Shown here in pieces: positions 38,120 through 47,721 of a stretch of DNA of 64,000 nucleotides. Under the pieces are notes generated by a model. That model had not been told where the DNA came from. It did not search any database and worked only from the letters and a program-made list of their open reading frames with translations. A program made the position numbers and the translations under genes. The DNA comes from Deltaproteobacteria bacterium GWA2_38_16 (GTDB taxonomy: Bacteria; Bdellovibrionota; JACOXK01; 2-02-FULL-40-11), in NCBI GenBank assembly GCA_001797335.1, contig MGPE01000006.1, forward strand, positions 187,342 to 251,341, written 5' to 3'. How positions within the stretch are numbered: the first letter of the stretch is position 1; each line of letters starts with the position of its first letter.

Positions 38120-38890
38120 CTAGTGGCGCCTTAGTTTTTTGATGGCCTTAATGAGATCTTTAAGAGGAGGAGTGGGTTGGTTTTCAAGATAGAACCTAAG
38201 GCTAGAAATAAGTTCTTTTTGAAAGCAAACCAATTTTTCATAAATATCCATAGCAGAAACCAGAGGGTCTAGGGAAAAATTGCAAGACTCTGGATTTAAC
38301 TTGGTTCCGGAGAGGACTAAAAGTATTGCTTCGCCATTAACTCCGCCATCGATCTTTTGGCCTGCTTCAATAAGTTTTTGAAGATTTAAATCTGGATCTT
38401 GATCCAATAGCCACAGAAGATCATAAAGATCTTTTTCACCACAACGACTCACCAATGTAGATGCTTTCATCATCAATAGAGTTTGGGGTAAAACCACACA
38501 AATCCCATTAGGCAATGTTTCAAAATCACCCGTCTGCCCAATTTGAAAGAAGTGTTCATCACATACGATATCAATTGTAAAAGAATGATTTTTAAAAACA
38601 CACACCGCTTTATAATATTGAAGCGTTTGAAACTCATAGGTAAACTTTACGCCCAAAGATACCAGGGATTTGGCTGCAAGGACGGCTGCTTTTTGGGAAT
38701 CCAGATCTTTTGTGAATAAATCTAAATCATCAGATCTTCGATGCCCTGCATAAAAACCCGATAAAGCCGTTCCTCCAACCAGAACAAGGCCTGGAATATG
38801 TTGCTTAAAAAAATACTCCAGACATTGATATAAGGCAGCTGGTAAAGTCTTTTTTGCTAATTCAAGGTTTGGTCTTGCACTAAATGCCAT
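38120..38890 (-). CDS. AbiEii/AbiGii-type nucleotidyltransferase (toxin-like)
   Basis: LVLVGGTALSGFYAGHRRSDDLDLF. Confidence 0.82.
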   Translation of the reverse strand: MAFSARPNLELAKKTLPAALYQCLEYFFKQHIPGLVLVGGTALSGFYAGHRRSDDLDLFTKDLDSQKAAVLAAKSLVSLGVKFTYEFQTLQYYKAVCVFKNHSFTIDIVCDEHFFQIGQTGDFETLPNGICVVLPQTLLMMKASTLVSRCGEKDLYDLLWLLDQDPDLNLQKLIEAGQKIDGGVNGEAILLVLSGTKLNPESCNFSLDPLVSAMDIYEKLVCFQKELISSLRFYLENQPTPPLKDLIKAIKKLRRH

Positions 38891-39366
38891 AATTGCTCAC
38901 TTTGTTTTTGTCGAATAGGGGGTAAATATTTTTTGTATTTTGGGAAAAGAGTCCAAATACTTTTTCCCACCATATTTTTAGATTGAAATAAACCATACAC
39001 TTCCACTAAACGACTTAACGCTCTAGGCTTATGTTGCACCAAAGCAATCACAAAATCTTCCAAAGAGGGATAAAGATGATCCCACAGAAGAGAAGCCGTA
39101 AGAGATGTTTTCTGAGGGGTATCTTGGCTCAGAGGAAGAGAGGTCATCAAATCATCCACCTTTAAATGAAGAGCCAAGGCAAGCGATTGAAGATGCTTGC
39201 TTTGAACACTAATGGTTGTGTCATCTTTTTGGAACCCCTTTTTTTGAAACCCCCTTTTTTGAAACCATAGACAAACCGCCTGTTTTGAAACATGCGCCAT
39301 TCTAGCAAGCTCAGACCGTGATAAATGGCGAAGCCTAGAAATAACCCTTAAAACATTTATATTCAC
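38857..39366 (-). CDS. XRE-like HTH regulator paired with the AbiEii gene
   Basis: LSRSELARMAHVSKQAVCLWFQ HTH; overlaps downstream gene by 34 nt. Confidence 0.65.
   Translation of the reverse strand: MNINVLRVISRLRHLSRSELARMAHVSKQAVCLWFQKRGFQKKGFQKDDTTISVQSKHLQSLALALHLKVDDLMTSLPLSQDTPQKTSLTASLLWDHLYPSLEDFVIALVQHKPRALSRLVEVYGLFQSKNMVGKSIWTLFPKYKKYLPPIRQKQSEQLWHLVQDQTLN
39222..39266 (-). repeat. 15-bp in-frame tandem repeat (three units) encoding FQKRG-FQKKG-FQKDD
   Basis: TTTCAAAAAAGGGGG / TTTCAAAAAAAGGGG / TTCCAAAAAGATGAC. Confidence 0.8.
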
Positions 39367-39456
39367 AATAATATTATACTTATTAACCTTAAAAAGTCAA
39401 GTTTAGTTGACCGCTAATAACTATAGTGATGAAAAACGAAAGAGAAACCATATGGT

Positions 39457-39506
39457 ACATAAATACATATTTATGTTTTATTGTATTTATGTATTGACAT
39501 AAATAC
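39457..39506. promoter_or_regulatory. Two palindromic operators upstream of mazEF-like genes
   Basis: ACATAAATA-CA-TATTTATGT and GTATTTATGT-ATTG-ACATAAATAC. Confidence 0.75.
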
Positions 39507-39528
39507 AGCCAAGGAGTACCCTTAGATT

Positions 39529-39753
39529 ATGAAAAGAAAGAGTTTCAAGATAACCATAGATCTTATGGATCAAAATCTTTATGAGCTTTTAAAATTAGAG
39601 GCTGTTCGCCAACACTCTATGAAACAGGTGATTCATAATGCTTTAAAGCTTTATTTTGAAGATCGCCTTGAAACATTCACGTTGGCCGAAGCAGCTAAAA
39701 AAGCATTTTCAGAGTGGGAAAATCCGCTAGATTCTGACTATGACAAACTATAG
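39529..39753 (+). CDS. Ribbon-helix-helix-like antitoxin
   Basis: MKRKSFKITIDLMDQNLYELLKLEAVRQHSMKQVIHNALKLYF; 14-nt overlap with toxin gene. Confidence 0.75.
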   Translation: MKRKSFKITIDLMDQNLYELLKLEAVRQHSMKQVIHNALKLYFEDRLETFTLAEAAKKAFSEWENPLDSDYDKL

Positions 39754-40087
39754 TTTTCCTGATATTGTTTTGGTTCCATTTCCTTTTACAGATCAAATAA
39801 CTATTAAAAAACGCCCTGTTCTTATTTTAAATAGTTCAGATTTTTCAAATCGCACACCCCTCATTATTGCCAGCATGATCACAAGTTCTCTTACTCCACT
39901 GTGGCCCGGAGATTATATACTCAAAGAATGGGAAAAATGTGGGCTCTTACATCCTTCAAAAATTCGGTTGGGAAAAATCGTAACATTAGAAACAGACATT
40001 ATCTTAAAAAAATTAGGCTCTCTCCCCTCTCCAGAAATATCAAAAATAAAAAAAATATTTAAAGATGTATTTTCTGCTATGGCTTAA
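39740..40087 (+). CDS. PemK/MazF-family endoribonuclease toxin
   Basis: PDIVLVPFPFTDQITIKKRPVLIL, GLLHPSKIRLGKIVTL. Confidence 0.85.
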   Translation: MTNYSFPDIVLVPFPFTDQITIKKRPVLILNSSDFSNRTPLIIASMITSSLTPLWPGDYILKEWEKCGLLHPSKIRLGKIVTLETDIILKKLGSLPSPEISKIKKIFKDVFSAMA

Positions 40088-40126
40088 CTATATTGAAATA
40101 CACAAAGAATGGCTTTCATGTTTATT

Positions 40127-43000
40127 TTAACGTTCAATCACATGTCGAATAAATTGAGAATGTACATCTTTTCCCACTTCATTTATCCAATCATCTTTTG
40201 TAAACATATTCGTTACAGTACTTGTATACGTAACAAACATCATGTCACTGTCTTCATAAGTATCAGTGGTTCCATAATGATACACATTGTAATGAAGCAC
40301 ATTATTATCTGAATTAATTACTCGTCCGAATTGCCCTACTCCTTTAAGAATATCAATAAGTTCTTGTCGCCCTATGGACTTACCATAATGATAAAATCGT
40401 CCCCCTCCATTAGCAAAACTTAAAACCACATTTCCCGTAATTTCAAAGGTCGAAGTAGATTTGCCATCTAAAGGCAATACAAAGGCAATTGGGATATTTT
40501 GAAATACATTATTTTTAAAAGATCGAATACCATGATCACCCTCATAGATAAAAACCCCTGTCCCAGGACTATCAAAACAATTATTTAAAACCTCGATCTT
40601 TCCTCCATTAACATGGTCAATAGAAATTCCTCTTGGCATTGTACCAGTAAAAACATTGTTTTGAATTTTAATATTATGGCTATTTTCTCCTATTTGAATT
40701 CCTTGCCAAATACCCTGAGTTTGAAATGTAAACCCATGAATAATAAGATTAGACATATTAATACCAAATCCTGCAGGACGATTGCCTCCAGGTCCATTAA
40801 TTTTAGGAGAAAATGTGGGACGTGCTCGAATAATTAAGGAGGCATTTTGGTCGGCTGTTGTTTTCTGAATAACATGATTTAAAACATAAGTCCCATTATC
40901 TTGAACTTCAATAATTCGAGGGCTCCTAAGATTAGTTGGCACAGCATCAATAGCATTTTGGAGATCATTAAACCGTGTAGCACAGCCCGCAGGCATATCT
41001 TTTGCCACCAATAAAATATCAGGAGCATCTTCATTACATTGCTTTTCTGTATAAAGATGTGTTTCCCTCCCCGGCAAAAGAAGTTTTTCAAAGCCATCAC
41101 ATTGTGTAATAACACCGCCTCCGCCCCCGCTACCTGCAGGAGGAGTTAATACAACACTAAATTCTCCATTGGCATTTCCCTGTCCAAGAACAGAATTTAA
41201 ACGAACAATGGCCTCTGTACGCTTTGTAAGATAGGGGGCCCTAATGACTACAGAAAGAGAGCCGTTAGCATCTGTTTGAATTTGTATTCCTTCTCGCATG
41301 AGATTCACATCTTGAAAAGAATCAATAAAAATTGATCTTTCAGGACTATAAATATCAAACTGCTTTCCCGCTTCTACCGCTCGATTATTACCATCTTTTA
41401 CAGGCTGACTTATAATAGTCATCGTGCTAACACCGTCTCCCACCAATGTATAAGATCCTTCAAAATCAATGCTACCACTCGGCATACCAGGTTGGCCTTG
41501 GGAGGGGGCTTTAGAAAATGGAAGGGCAAGTAGCGTTGTTTGCCCATCATTAGAAGTTACGGTCACCGTCGAAGTGCTATCAATAGTATCATTAACATTA
41601 GATTTAAGTTGAAATGACAGCATACTCTCAGCATTGGGTTTAATTTGAATTCCATCTTTAGAAGTATCTTGATCAGAGGTTAAAATAGTTCCCAAACTAG
41701 AGGCTATCGTAAAAAATATTCCTGACTGATCTGTAATCAAAACCCCTTCAGAATTAGTAATAGCGCTACTCGTAATAAGAGACTGGGTTTGCCCATCGGA
41801 AATAAGAGGCGAAGGAAAAGCAGATAAAGTAAAAGAAGAAAGAGCTCCTAAGCGGGTAGTAATTCGTGCCTGTGAATTTAAACTTCCACTGTTGGCTATC
41901 AACGTGAGAGTTCCTGTTTTTAGTGTTTTTAATAAAAATAATTGCTGCCCTAAATTGGTTACCACCCCATCTGAAGCATTAAGCCCACTAAAGGTCACTG
42001 CACTCACCGGAACTTTAAATCCATCTAAATCTCGTCCAATGACTTTTATAAAAACAGACTCTCCCGTTAAAATATCTGCCCCAAAATAAGCTTCTTGAGG
42101 AGTGGCAAAACTTCTTACAAAATCAGAGGCCCCTTTTGAAATTCCATTGGTTGTGCGAGTAATAGCTTCTTGATCTTTCCCTTGGGAAGATCCATCGGAA
42201 ACAGTAAGACGATCCACAAGCACACCCAAAGAATCTTCTAAAACAAGATCAGCATTATTTTTGGGAATCGCCTGTGCTAAATTTCGAATGACTAAAAATT
42301 CTCCTCCATTTAACTTTTCACCTTCTGATCCAATTTCATAGAGCACCTGTTCAGATAATTTAATTTTCCATCCTTGAACATTCATCATTTGATCTGTAGC
42401 ATTATAAAGTTCCACCCATTGACTTTGATTGTCTTTAGGATCAATGATCACTTCATTTAAAACAACTTTTGGATCCCTATTAGCCAATAAAGGAAGCGTT
42501 ACCGCTAATTGGATTTCTGACAATACCCCCGCTGTTTTAATTTGTACCTCTACAGGCTCTTGAAGTTTATTGCCCTCGATATCTATTACATCCGTTGTAA
42601 TCTTAACCAAATAAACCATGCCTGATTCAAGAGGGGTCAAAGGGGTTACGGTAAAATCTTTACCACTGTTACCCAATTCTATTTTTCGATCTACTTCAGT
42701 ATTGTTGGTTAAATTTAATAAAAGAATATTGCTGAGGGTGATGGTTTCAGGCTTTAATCCCTTAGTACTGATAAATAAAATATTCACCCGACTGGGCACC
42801 CGATAAATAGGCTTATTATCTAACACAGAAATTTGGCTTACCGAATTAGGCAAGAAAGAAGATCCTGAGACGCTATCTTGAAATCCACTTAAAATCACCC
42901 CAAATGCCCCTGCCACAGGAGCTAAGCTTCCGCCCCCTTTCTCCCCTCCGCAGGAAAACAATAAAGGAAATAACCATAATAATAAATAAACTCTTTTCAT
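40127..43000 (-). CDS. Large surface lipoprotein with lamin-tail-like domain and C-terminal parallel beta-helix
   Basis: Lipobox LLFSC; VVLNEVIIDPKDNQSQWVELYNATDQMMNVQGWKI; Ig-like repeats; NNVFTGTMPRGISIDHV...-type beta-helix. Confidence 0.8.
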   Translation of the reverse strand: MKRVYLLLWLFPLLFSCGGEKGGGSLAPVAGAFGVILSGFQDSVSGSSFLPNSVSQISVLDNKPIYRVPSRVNILFISTKGLKPETITLSNILLLNLTNNTEVDRKIELGNSGKDFTVTPLTPLESGMVYLVKITTDVIDIEGNKLQEPVEVQIKTAGVLSEIQLAVTLPLLANRDPKVVLNEVIIDPKDNQSQWVELYNATDQMMNVQGWKIKLSEQVLYEIGSEGEKLNGGEFLVIRNLAQAIPKNNADLVLEDSLGVLVDRLTVSDGSSQGKDQEAITRTTNGISKGASDFVRSFATPQEAYFGADILTGESVFIKVIGRDLDGFKVPVSAVTFSGLNASDGVVTNLGQQLFLLKTLKTGTLTLIANSGSLNSQARITTRLGALSSFTLSAFPSPLISDGQTQSLITSSAITNSEGVLITDQSGIFFTIASSLGTILTSDQDTSKDGIQIKPNAESMLSFQLKSNVNDTIDSTSTVTVTSNDGQTTLLALPFSKAPSQGQPGMPSGSIDFEGSYTLVGDGVSTMTIISQPVKDGNNRAVEAGKQFDIYSPERSIFIDSFQDVNLMREGIQIQTDANGSLSVVIRAPYLTKRTEAIVRLNSVLGQGNANGEFSVVLTPPAGSGGGGGVITQCDGFEKLLLPGRETHLYTEKQCNEDAPDILLVAKDMPAGCATRFNDLQNAIDAVPTNLRSPRIIEVQDNGTYVLNHVIQKTTADQNASLIIRARPTFSPKINGPGGNRPAGFGINMSNLIIHGFTFQTQGIWQGIQIGENSHNIKIQNNVFTGTMPRGISIDHVNGGKIEVLNNCFDSPGTGVFIYEGDHGIRSFKNNVFQNIPIAFVLPLDGKSTSTFEITGNVVLSFANGGGRFYHYGKSIGRQELIDILKGVGQFGRVINSDNNVLHYNVYHYGTTDTYEDSDMMFVTYTSTVTNMFTKDDWINEVGKDVHSQFIRHVIER

Positions 43001-43106
43001 CGCATACGTTCCACTATTAAAGAATTTTACTGATATTTTTAATTATACCCCAAAAACGCGTTCATAAAACAAAAAATTTTATCTTAGCAAAAGCTTTAAT
43101 GATTTT

Positions 43107-45737
43107 TTAATGAAACAGCTTCTGCAGGTTTTGTTCGAGTTTTTGTTTTTTGGATTGAAGGTCAGAAAGACGATCTCGTTCTTTTTGAACAATGTCTTTG
43201 GGGGCGCGTTCAATAAAGGCTTCATTCGAAAGGCGGGTTTGAAGCCCGACCAAATCGGTATTAATTTTTTCTAGTTCTTTTTGAAGACGTTTTTTTTCTT
43301 CTTCCACATCCACTAGATCTGTGATGGGAATAAAAACATCTAAAAATCCCAGGGCCCCTACCGCCATATTTTTAGCTTCCATCGCTTTTTCAGAAAAGTG
43401 AAGCTCTGAAAGTTTCGCTAATGTTTGAAGAGCCACTTCATTTCTCTTCAGTATCTCTAAGACCTTTGTATCTTTAGAGACAAGGGTTGCAGAAATAAGT
43501 TTTGAGGGAGAAACCGTATGCTCTCCTCTGACATTTCGAATGTAAGAAATAATTTCTTTAAGCATTTCAATTTCTTTTGTGGCTTTTGGATGAATGTATT
43601 TTTTATTAAATTTTGGATAAGAAGCCATCATGATACTTTCTTCTTCATGAATGGGTAAATGATGCCCCAGCTCTTCCGTTACAAAGGGAATAAAAGGATG
43701 CAAAAGTTTTAAAAGCTCTTTTAAAACAAAAATTAATATTTGCTGAGCCTCTTTCTTTTGAGAAGGGTCTTTAAGAAGAGGCTTAATAAATTCCACATAC
43801 CAGTCACAAAATTCATGCCAGGTAAAATGATAGACCGTATTGGCGGCTTCATTGAGTTCATACCTTTCTAAATGATCATTTGTCTTTTTCACCGTCAAAA
43901 AAAATTGAGATAAAATCCAGGCATGGACAGGAGAAAGATGCTTAGGAAGATTTTTCTCAAGTTTAAAATCCGGTTCTACATTCATTAAAGCAAAACGCGT
44001 GGCATTCCATATTTTATTAATAAAATTTCTATACCCTTCAATGCGATCTTCTGAAAGTTTGACATCTCGCCCTTGGGTTGCCAAAGCCGCTAAAGTAAAT
44101 CTGAGCGCATCAGCCCCATATTCTGCAATCGTATCCAAAGGATCAATCACATTGCCTTTAGATTTACTCATCTTTTTTCCTTCGGTGTCTCGCACCATGG
44201 CATGAAGATAGACATATTTAAAAGGCGGCTTTTTCATAAAATGAATGCCCATCATCATCATCCGAGCCACCCAGAAAAATAAAATATCAAATCCCGTTTC
44301 CATAACAGTAGACGGGTAAAAAACTTTTAAATCTGCGGTTTTTTGTGGCCAGCCGAGTGTTGAAAAAGGCCAAAGCGCTGAACTAAACCACGTATCTAAA
44401 ACATCTGTATCTTGAGAGATATCGGTACTCTTACATTTTTGGCACTGGGTAGGATCTTTCACAGAAACGGTAATGTGTTGGCAATGCTTACAATACCACG
44501 CAGGGATTCGATGCCCCCACCAAATTTGGCGCGAAATACACCAATCTTTAATATTTTCCATCCAGTTAAAATAGGTTTTAGCCCAACCCGAAGGAATAAT
44601 TTTTACGTTCCCTTTTCGAACGGCCTCGATAGCGGGTTTGGCCAGGGGCCTGGTTTTAACAAACCATTGAGTTGAAAGATGAGGCTCTAAAACTGTATCG
44701 CATTTCTCACAGTGTCCCAATAACACCGTATAGTCTTCTTCTTTTTCTATGACTCCTTGGGCTATTAAATCCGCTAACACTTTCTTACGGGCAGCAAAGC
44801 GATCAAGTCCTTGATAGGGAAAAGCCTTTTCATTTGTTTTTGCATTTTTATCGAAGATAGAAATAACTTCTAGTTGATGACGTTTCCCCACTTCAAAATC
44901 ATTAAAATCATGTCCCGGCGTAATCTTTACAGCACCCGAACCAAATTTTGGATCGGCATAGAGGTCTGCAATAATAGGAATTTTTCGGGTTGTTAAAGGA
45001 AGACATACATATTTACCCACCCAAGACTTATACCGAGGGTCTTTGGGATGAACCGCTACGGCTGTATCTCCGAGCATGGTTTCAGGACGCGTCGTTGCAA
45101 CGATAATAGTTCCACTGCCATCTTCCAGCGGATATTTTAAATGCCAAATTTTTCCGGGTTTTTCAACTTGCTTTACTTCTAAATCTGACAGGGCCGATTC
45201 ACACCGAGGGCACCAGTTAATAAGATAATCCCCTCGATAAATCAGCTTTTCTTGATAAAGACGGACAAAGACTTCTCTTACCGCATGAGATAAGGTTTCA
45301 TCCATCGTAAAATGTTCTCGGGTCCAATCACACGAACTTCCAAAGCGTTTAATTTGCATGATAATGGTTCTTCCATACTGCTCTCTCCACTGCCATACCC
45401 GCTCAATAAATTTTTCTCTTCCAAAAGCATGCCGAGTAATTCCTTCTTTAAGTAGGGCTTTTTCTACGACGGTTTGAGTGGCAATGCCGGCATGATCCGA
45501 ACCTGGAAGCCAGAGCGTATTAAACCCCGCCATTCGTTTCCATCGAATCAGAACATCTTGAATAGTAGAAGTCAGGGCATGCCCCTGGTGAAGCGCTCCG
45601 GTGATATTGGGAGGAGGCATCATAATAACAAAAGGCTTTTTCTTGGATTTATTATTGGCTGTAAAATAGCCCCTTTTTTCCCAAAACTCGTACCACTTTT
45701 CTTCAATATCTTTGGGGTTATAATGCTCTAAAGTCAT
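43107..45737 (-). CDS. valS: Valyl-tRNA synthetase
   Basis: MPPPNITGALHQGHAL, KMSKSKGNVIDP, C-terminal coiled coil. Confidence 0.96.
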   Translation of the reverse strand: MTLEHYNPKDIEEKWYEFWEKRGYFTANNKSKKKPFVIMMPPPNITGALHQGHALTSTIQDVLIRWKRMAGFNTLWLPGSDHAGIATQTVVEKALLKEGITRHAFGREKFIERVWQWREQYGRTIIMQIKRFGSSCDWTREHFTMDETLSHAVREVFVRLYQEKLIYRGDYLINWCPRCESALSDLEVKQVEKPGKIWHLKYPLEDGSGTIIVATTRPETMLGDTAVAVHPKDPRYKSWVGKYVCLPLTTRKIPIIADLYADPKFGSGAVKITPGHDFNDFEVGKRHQLEVISIFDKNAKTNEKAFPYQGLDRFAARKKVLADLIAQGVIEKEEDYTVLLGHCEKCDTVLEPHLSTQWFVKTRPLAKPAIEAVRKGNVKIIPSGWAKTYFNWMENIKDWCISRQIWWGHRIPAWYCKHCQHITVSVKDPTQCQKCKSTDISQDTDVLDTWFSSALWPFSTLGWPQKTADLKVFYPSTVMETGFDILFFWVARMMMMGIHFMKKPPFKYVYLHAMVRDTEGKKMSKSKGNVIDPLDTIAEYGADALRFTLAALATQGRDVKLSEDRIEGYRNFINKIWNATRFALMNVEPDFKLEKNLPKHLSPVHAWILSQFFLTVKKTNDHLERYELNEAANTVYHFTWHEFCDWYVEFIKPLLKDPSQKKEAQQILIFVLKELLKLLHPFIPFVTEELGHHLPIHEEESIMMASYPKFNKKYIHPKATKEIEMLKEIISYIRNVRGEHTVSPSKLISATLVSKDTKVLEILKRNEVALQTLAKLSELHFSEKAMEAKNMAVGALGFLDVFIPITDLVDVEEEKKRLQKELEKINTDLVGLQTRLSNEAFIERAPKDIVQKERDRLSDLQSKKQKLEQNLQKLFH

Positions 45738-45902
45738 AGAGCTTGCATCGTAGCAAAATCATGATTAAAAGCCAATATTTTGACGCTGAACAGTCACAAA
45801 GATGGCTTTTTAAAGCTTTCTTCCCAATTTGACAAAACGCGTTATGTGATATATAAGTACATAGAATTATTTAAAATTTTGAACGTATCCCCGAGTAACT
45901 CC

Positions 45903-46823
45903 ATGGCACAAAAAGCGTTGGCACAAAATATGCGTAAGAAAAAGAGTGTGAGTCATCACATCCTTTTAGTTGGACTAAAGACAACCCTTTCAAAAGTTGT
46001 TCAAAACGGATTACAAGAAGACGATTTTATTCTTCACGAGGAATTCGATCTTACGAAAGCCTTAAAAGCCATCGCCAGGCTTGATATTTCTTTGGTTGTC
46101 TTAGATCAAGATACCTATATCACCGAAGAAAGCTTAGAATTTTCTAAACGATGTACTTCCGTTATTAGTCATCCTTCCGTCATTTTGCTTACGGAAAATA
46201 CGTCTATTGATCACCTGCGGCTTCTTTTTCAACACAAAGTTCATGATTGTTTGATAAAACCTTTTAAAATGTCTGAGCTCTTTGATTCCATCAAACGAGG
46301 GCTCGAATATCGCCAAACCCATATTTATGGAGTGAAAGATGCCTTGACCGGTCTTTATAATCGATATGCATTTAAAGAAATTCTCCGTCAAGAAATCGAA
46401 AGAGCCCAGCGATATGATCGCCACTTGTCTCTTCTCATGATCGACATTGACCATTTTAAACGTGTTAACGACATGTTTGGTCACCTCATCGGAGACCATA
46501 TCTTAGAAGAACTTTCCCGCGTTATTCAATCTGCTTTTAGAAAAACAGACACTATTGCTCGGTTTGGAGGAGAAGAGTTTTCCATTATTCTTCCAGAAAC
46601 AACCGTTGGTCATGCCACATTGCTTGCTGAACGGATTCGCAAAAAAATAGAAGGGCATGATTACTCTCGTTTTATTAAAAAAGAAAGACTTACGGTGAGT
46701 ATTGGAATTTCAAATTATCACACGCCCGGCAGAAAAAGCGACATCACTCTTATCCACTCTGCCGACCAGGCTCTGTATACAGCTAAAAAAGAAGGACGCA
46801 ATAAAGTTGTTCTTTCCCGCTAA
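45903..46823 (+). CDS. REC-GGDEF diguanylate cyclase
   Basis: Receiver-like domain; DALTGLYNRYAF and ARFGGEEFSIILPE. Confidence 0.9.
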   Translation: MAQKALAQNMRKKKSVSHHILLVGLKTTLSKVVQNGLQEDDFILHEEFDLTKALKAIARLDISLVVLDQDTYITEESLEFSKRCTSVISHPSVILLTENTSIDHLRLLFQHKVHDCLIKPFKMSELFDSIKRGLEYRQTHIYGVKDALTGLYNRYAFKEILRQEIERAQRYDRHLSLLMIDIDHFKRVNDMFGHLIGDHILEELSRVIQSAFRKTDTIARFGGEEFSIILPETTVGHATLLAERIRKKIEGHDYSRFIKKERLTVSIGISNYHTPGRKSDITLIHSADQALYTAKKEGRNKVVLSR

Positions 46824-47721
46824 AAAATCGGCATGTGTTGTTATTTCTTTTTATTTTCTTTTAACCATATCATTTCCTCTTTACGCTCAATCCAGCACTC
46901 CCCTTCCTTCAGAAACCATTAAAAAAAGTATCCCCTACTCTCCGCTCGTAAAATGGACAGCCGTAGGCATTATACCCACTGTTATTTTAAGTTATGGATT
47001 TTTAGCATGGTGGAGACACGGTTTTACTAAAAAATTCTATTTTGATGATAAAGAAGGGTTTTTTGGAGCCAGCAGTTATTCTGGTGGTTCAGATAAAATA
47101 GGCCATTTATTTTCAACATATTATTTTTCAAAAATATTAAATGAATTTCTCTTGAGCTCAGGAGAAAGCAAAGAAAATTCTCTTTTATATAGCACATTAA
47201 CTGTTGGGATACCTTTTACATTCATAGAAGTATTAGATGGATTCATGCCATCATATGGGGCGGGATTATGGGACATGGTTTTTAATGCGGGGGGACTGGC
47301 TTTCAATTATGCAGAACAAAAATCTCCCCTATTTAATCGCATGTTTAATTTAAGTCTATCCTACTGGCCCAGCGATCAATTTAAAAAAGAATTTAATGAC
47401 CATTTAAACTTTTCAGAAGATTATAGTGGCATGACTTATCATCTTGATTTTAATGTTATGCAATTATTTGATTTTGGAAAATTCAACTTATTAGGTCATC
47501 TACCCAACATAAGTGCTTCTTTTCACACAAAAGGATTTAGACCCAAGGAAGTATATCCCATGCTGGAATATTCTCTGGGATTGGGAATCGATGTGAGTTC
47601 ATTAATGGATCGATATCCCTTCTGGAAAGAGGTTTTTTCGAGCATAAAAATTATCCCCATGCTCACTCTTTACAATAAAAAATATTATTATACGACTATC
47701 AATGGAGTAAGAAGATTATAA
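46807..47721 (+). CDS. DUF2279-like (YfiM-type) exported protein, paralog 1
   Basis: FFGASSYSGGSDKIGHLFSTYYFSK; likely TTG start at 46807 giving a signal peptide ending PLYAQ. Confidence 0.7.
   Translation: MFFPAKKSACVVISFYFLLTISFPLYAQSSTPLPSETIKKSIPYSPLVKWTAVGIIPTVILSYGFLAWWRHGFTKKFYFDDKEGFFGASSYSGGSDKIGHLFSTYYFSKILNEFLLSSGESKENSLLYSTLTVGIPFTFIEVLDGFMPSYGAGLWDMVFNAGGLAFNYAEQKSPLFNRMFNLSLSYWPSDQFKKEFNDHLNFSEDYSGMTYHLDFNVMQLFDFGKFNLLGHLPNISASFHTKGFRPKEVYPMLEYSLGLGIDVSSLMDRYPFWKEVFSSIKIIPMLTLYNKKYYYTTINGVRRL

Noticed and set aside
39457-39506. Short repeated ACATAAATA units considered as CRISPR-like
   Set aside because: Only four half-sites in alternating orientation with 2-4 nt spacers: operator palindromes; no CRISPR array or cas gene in the window.
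45903-45935. sigma54-like TTGGCACAAAATATGCG
   Set aside because: -24 is perfect but -12 is poor and it lies within the likely coding start of the GGDEF gene (MAQKALAQNMRK).
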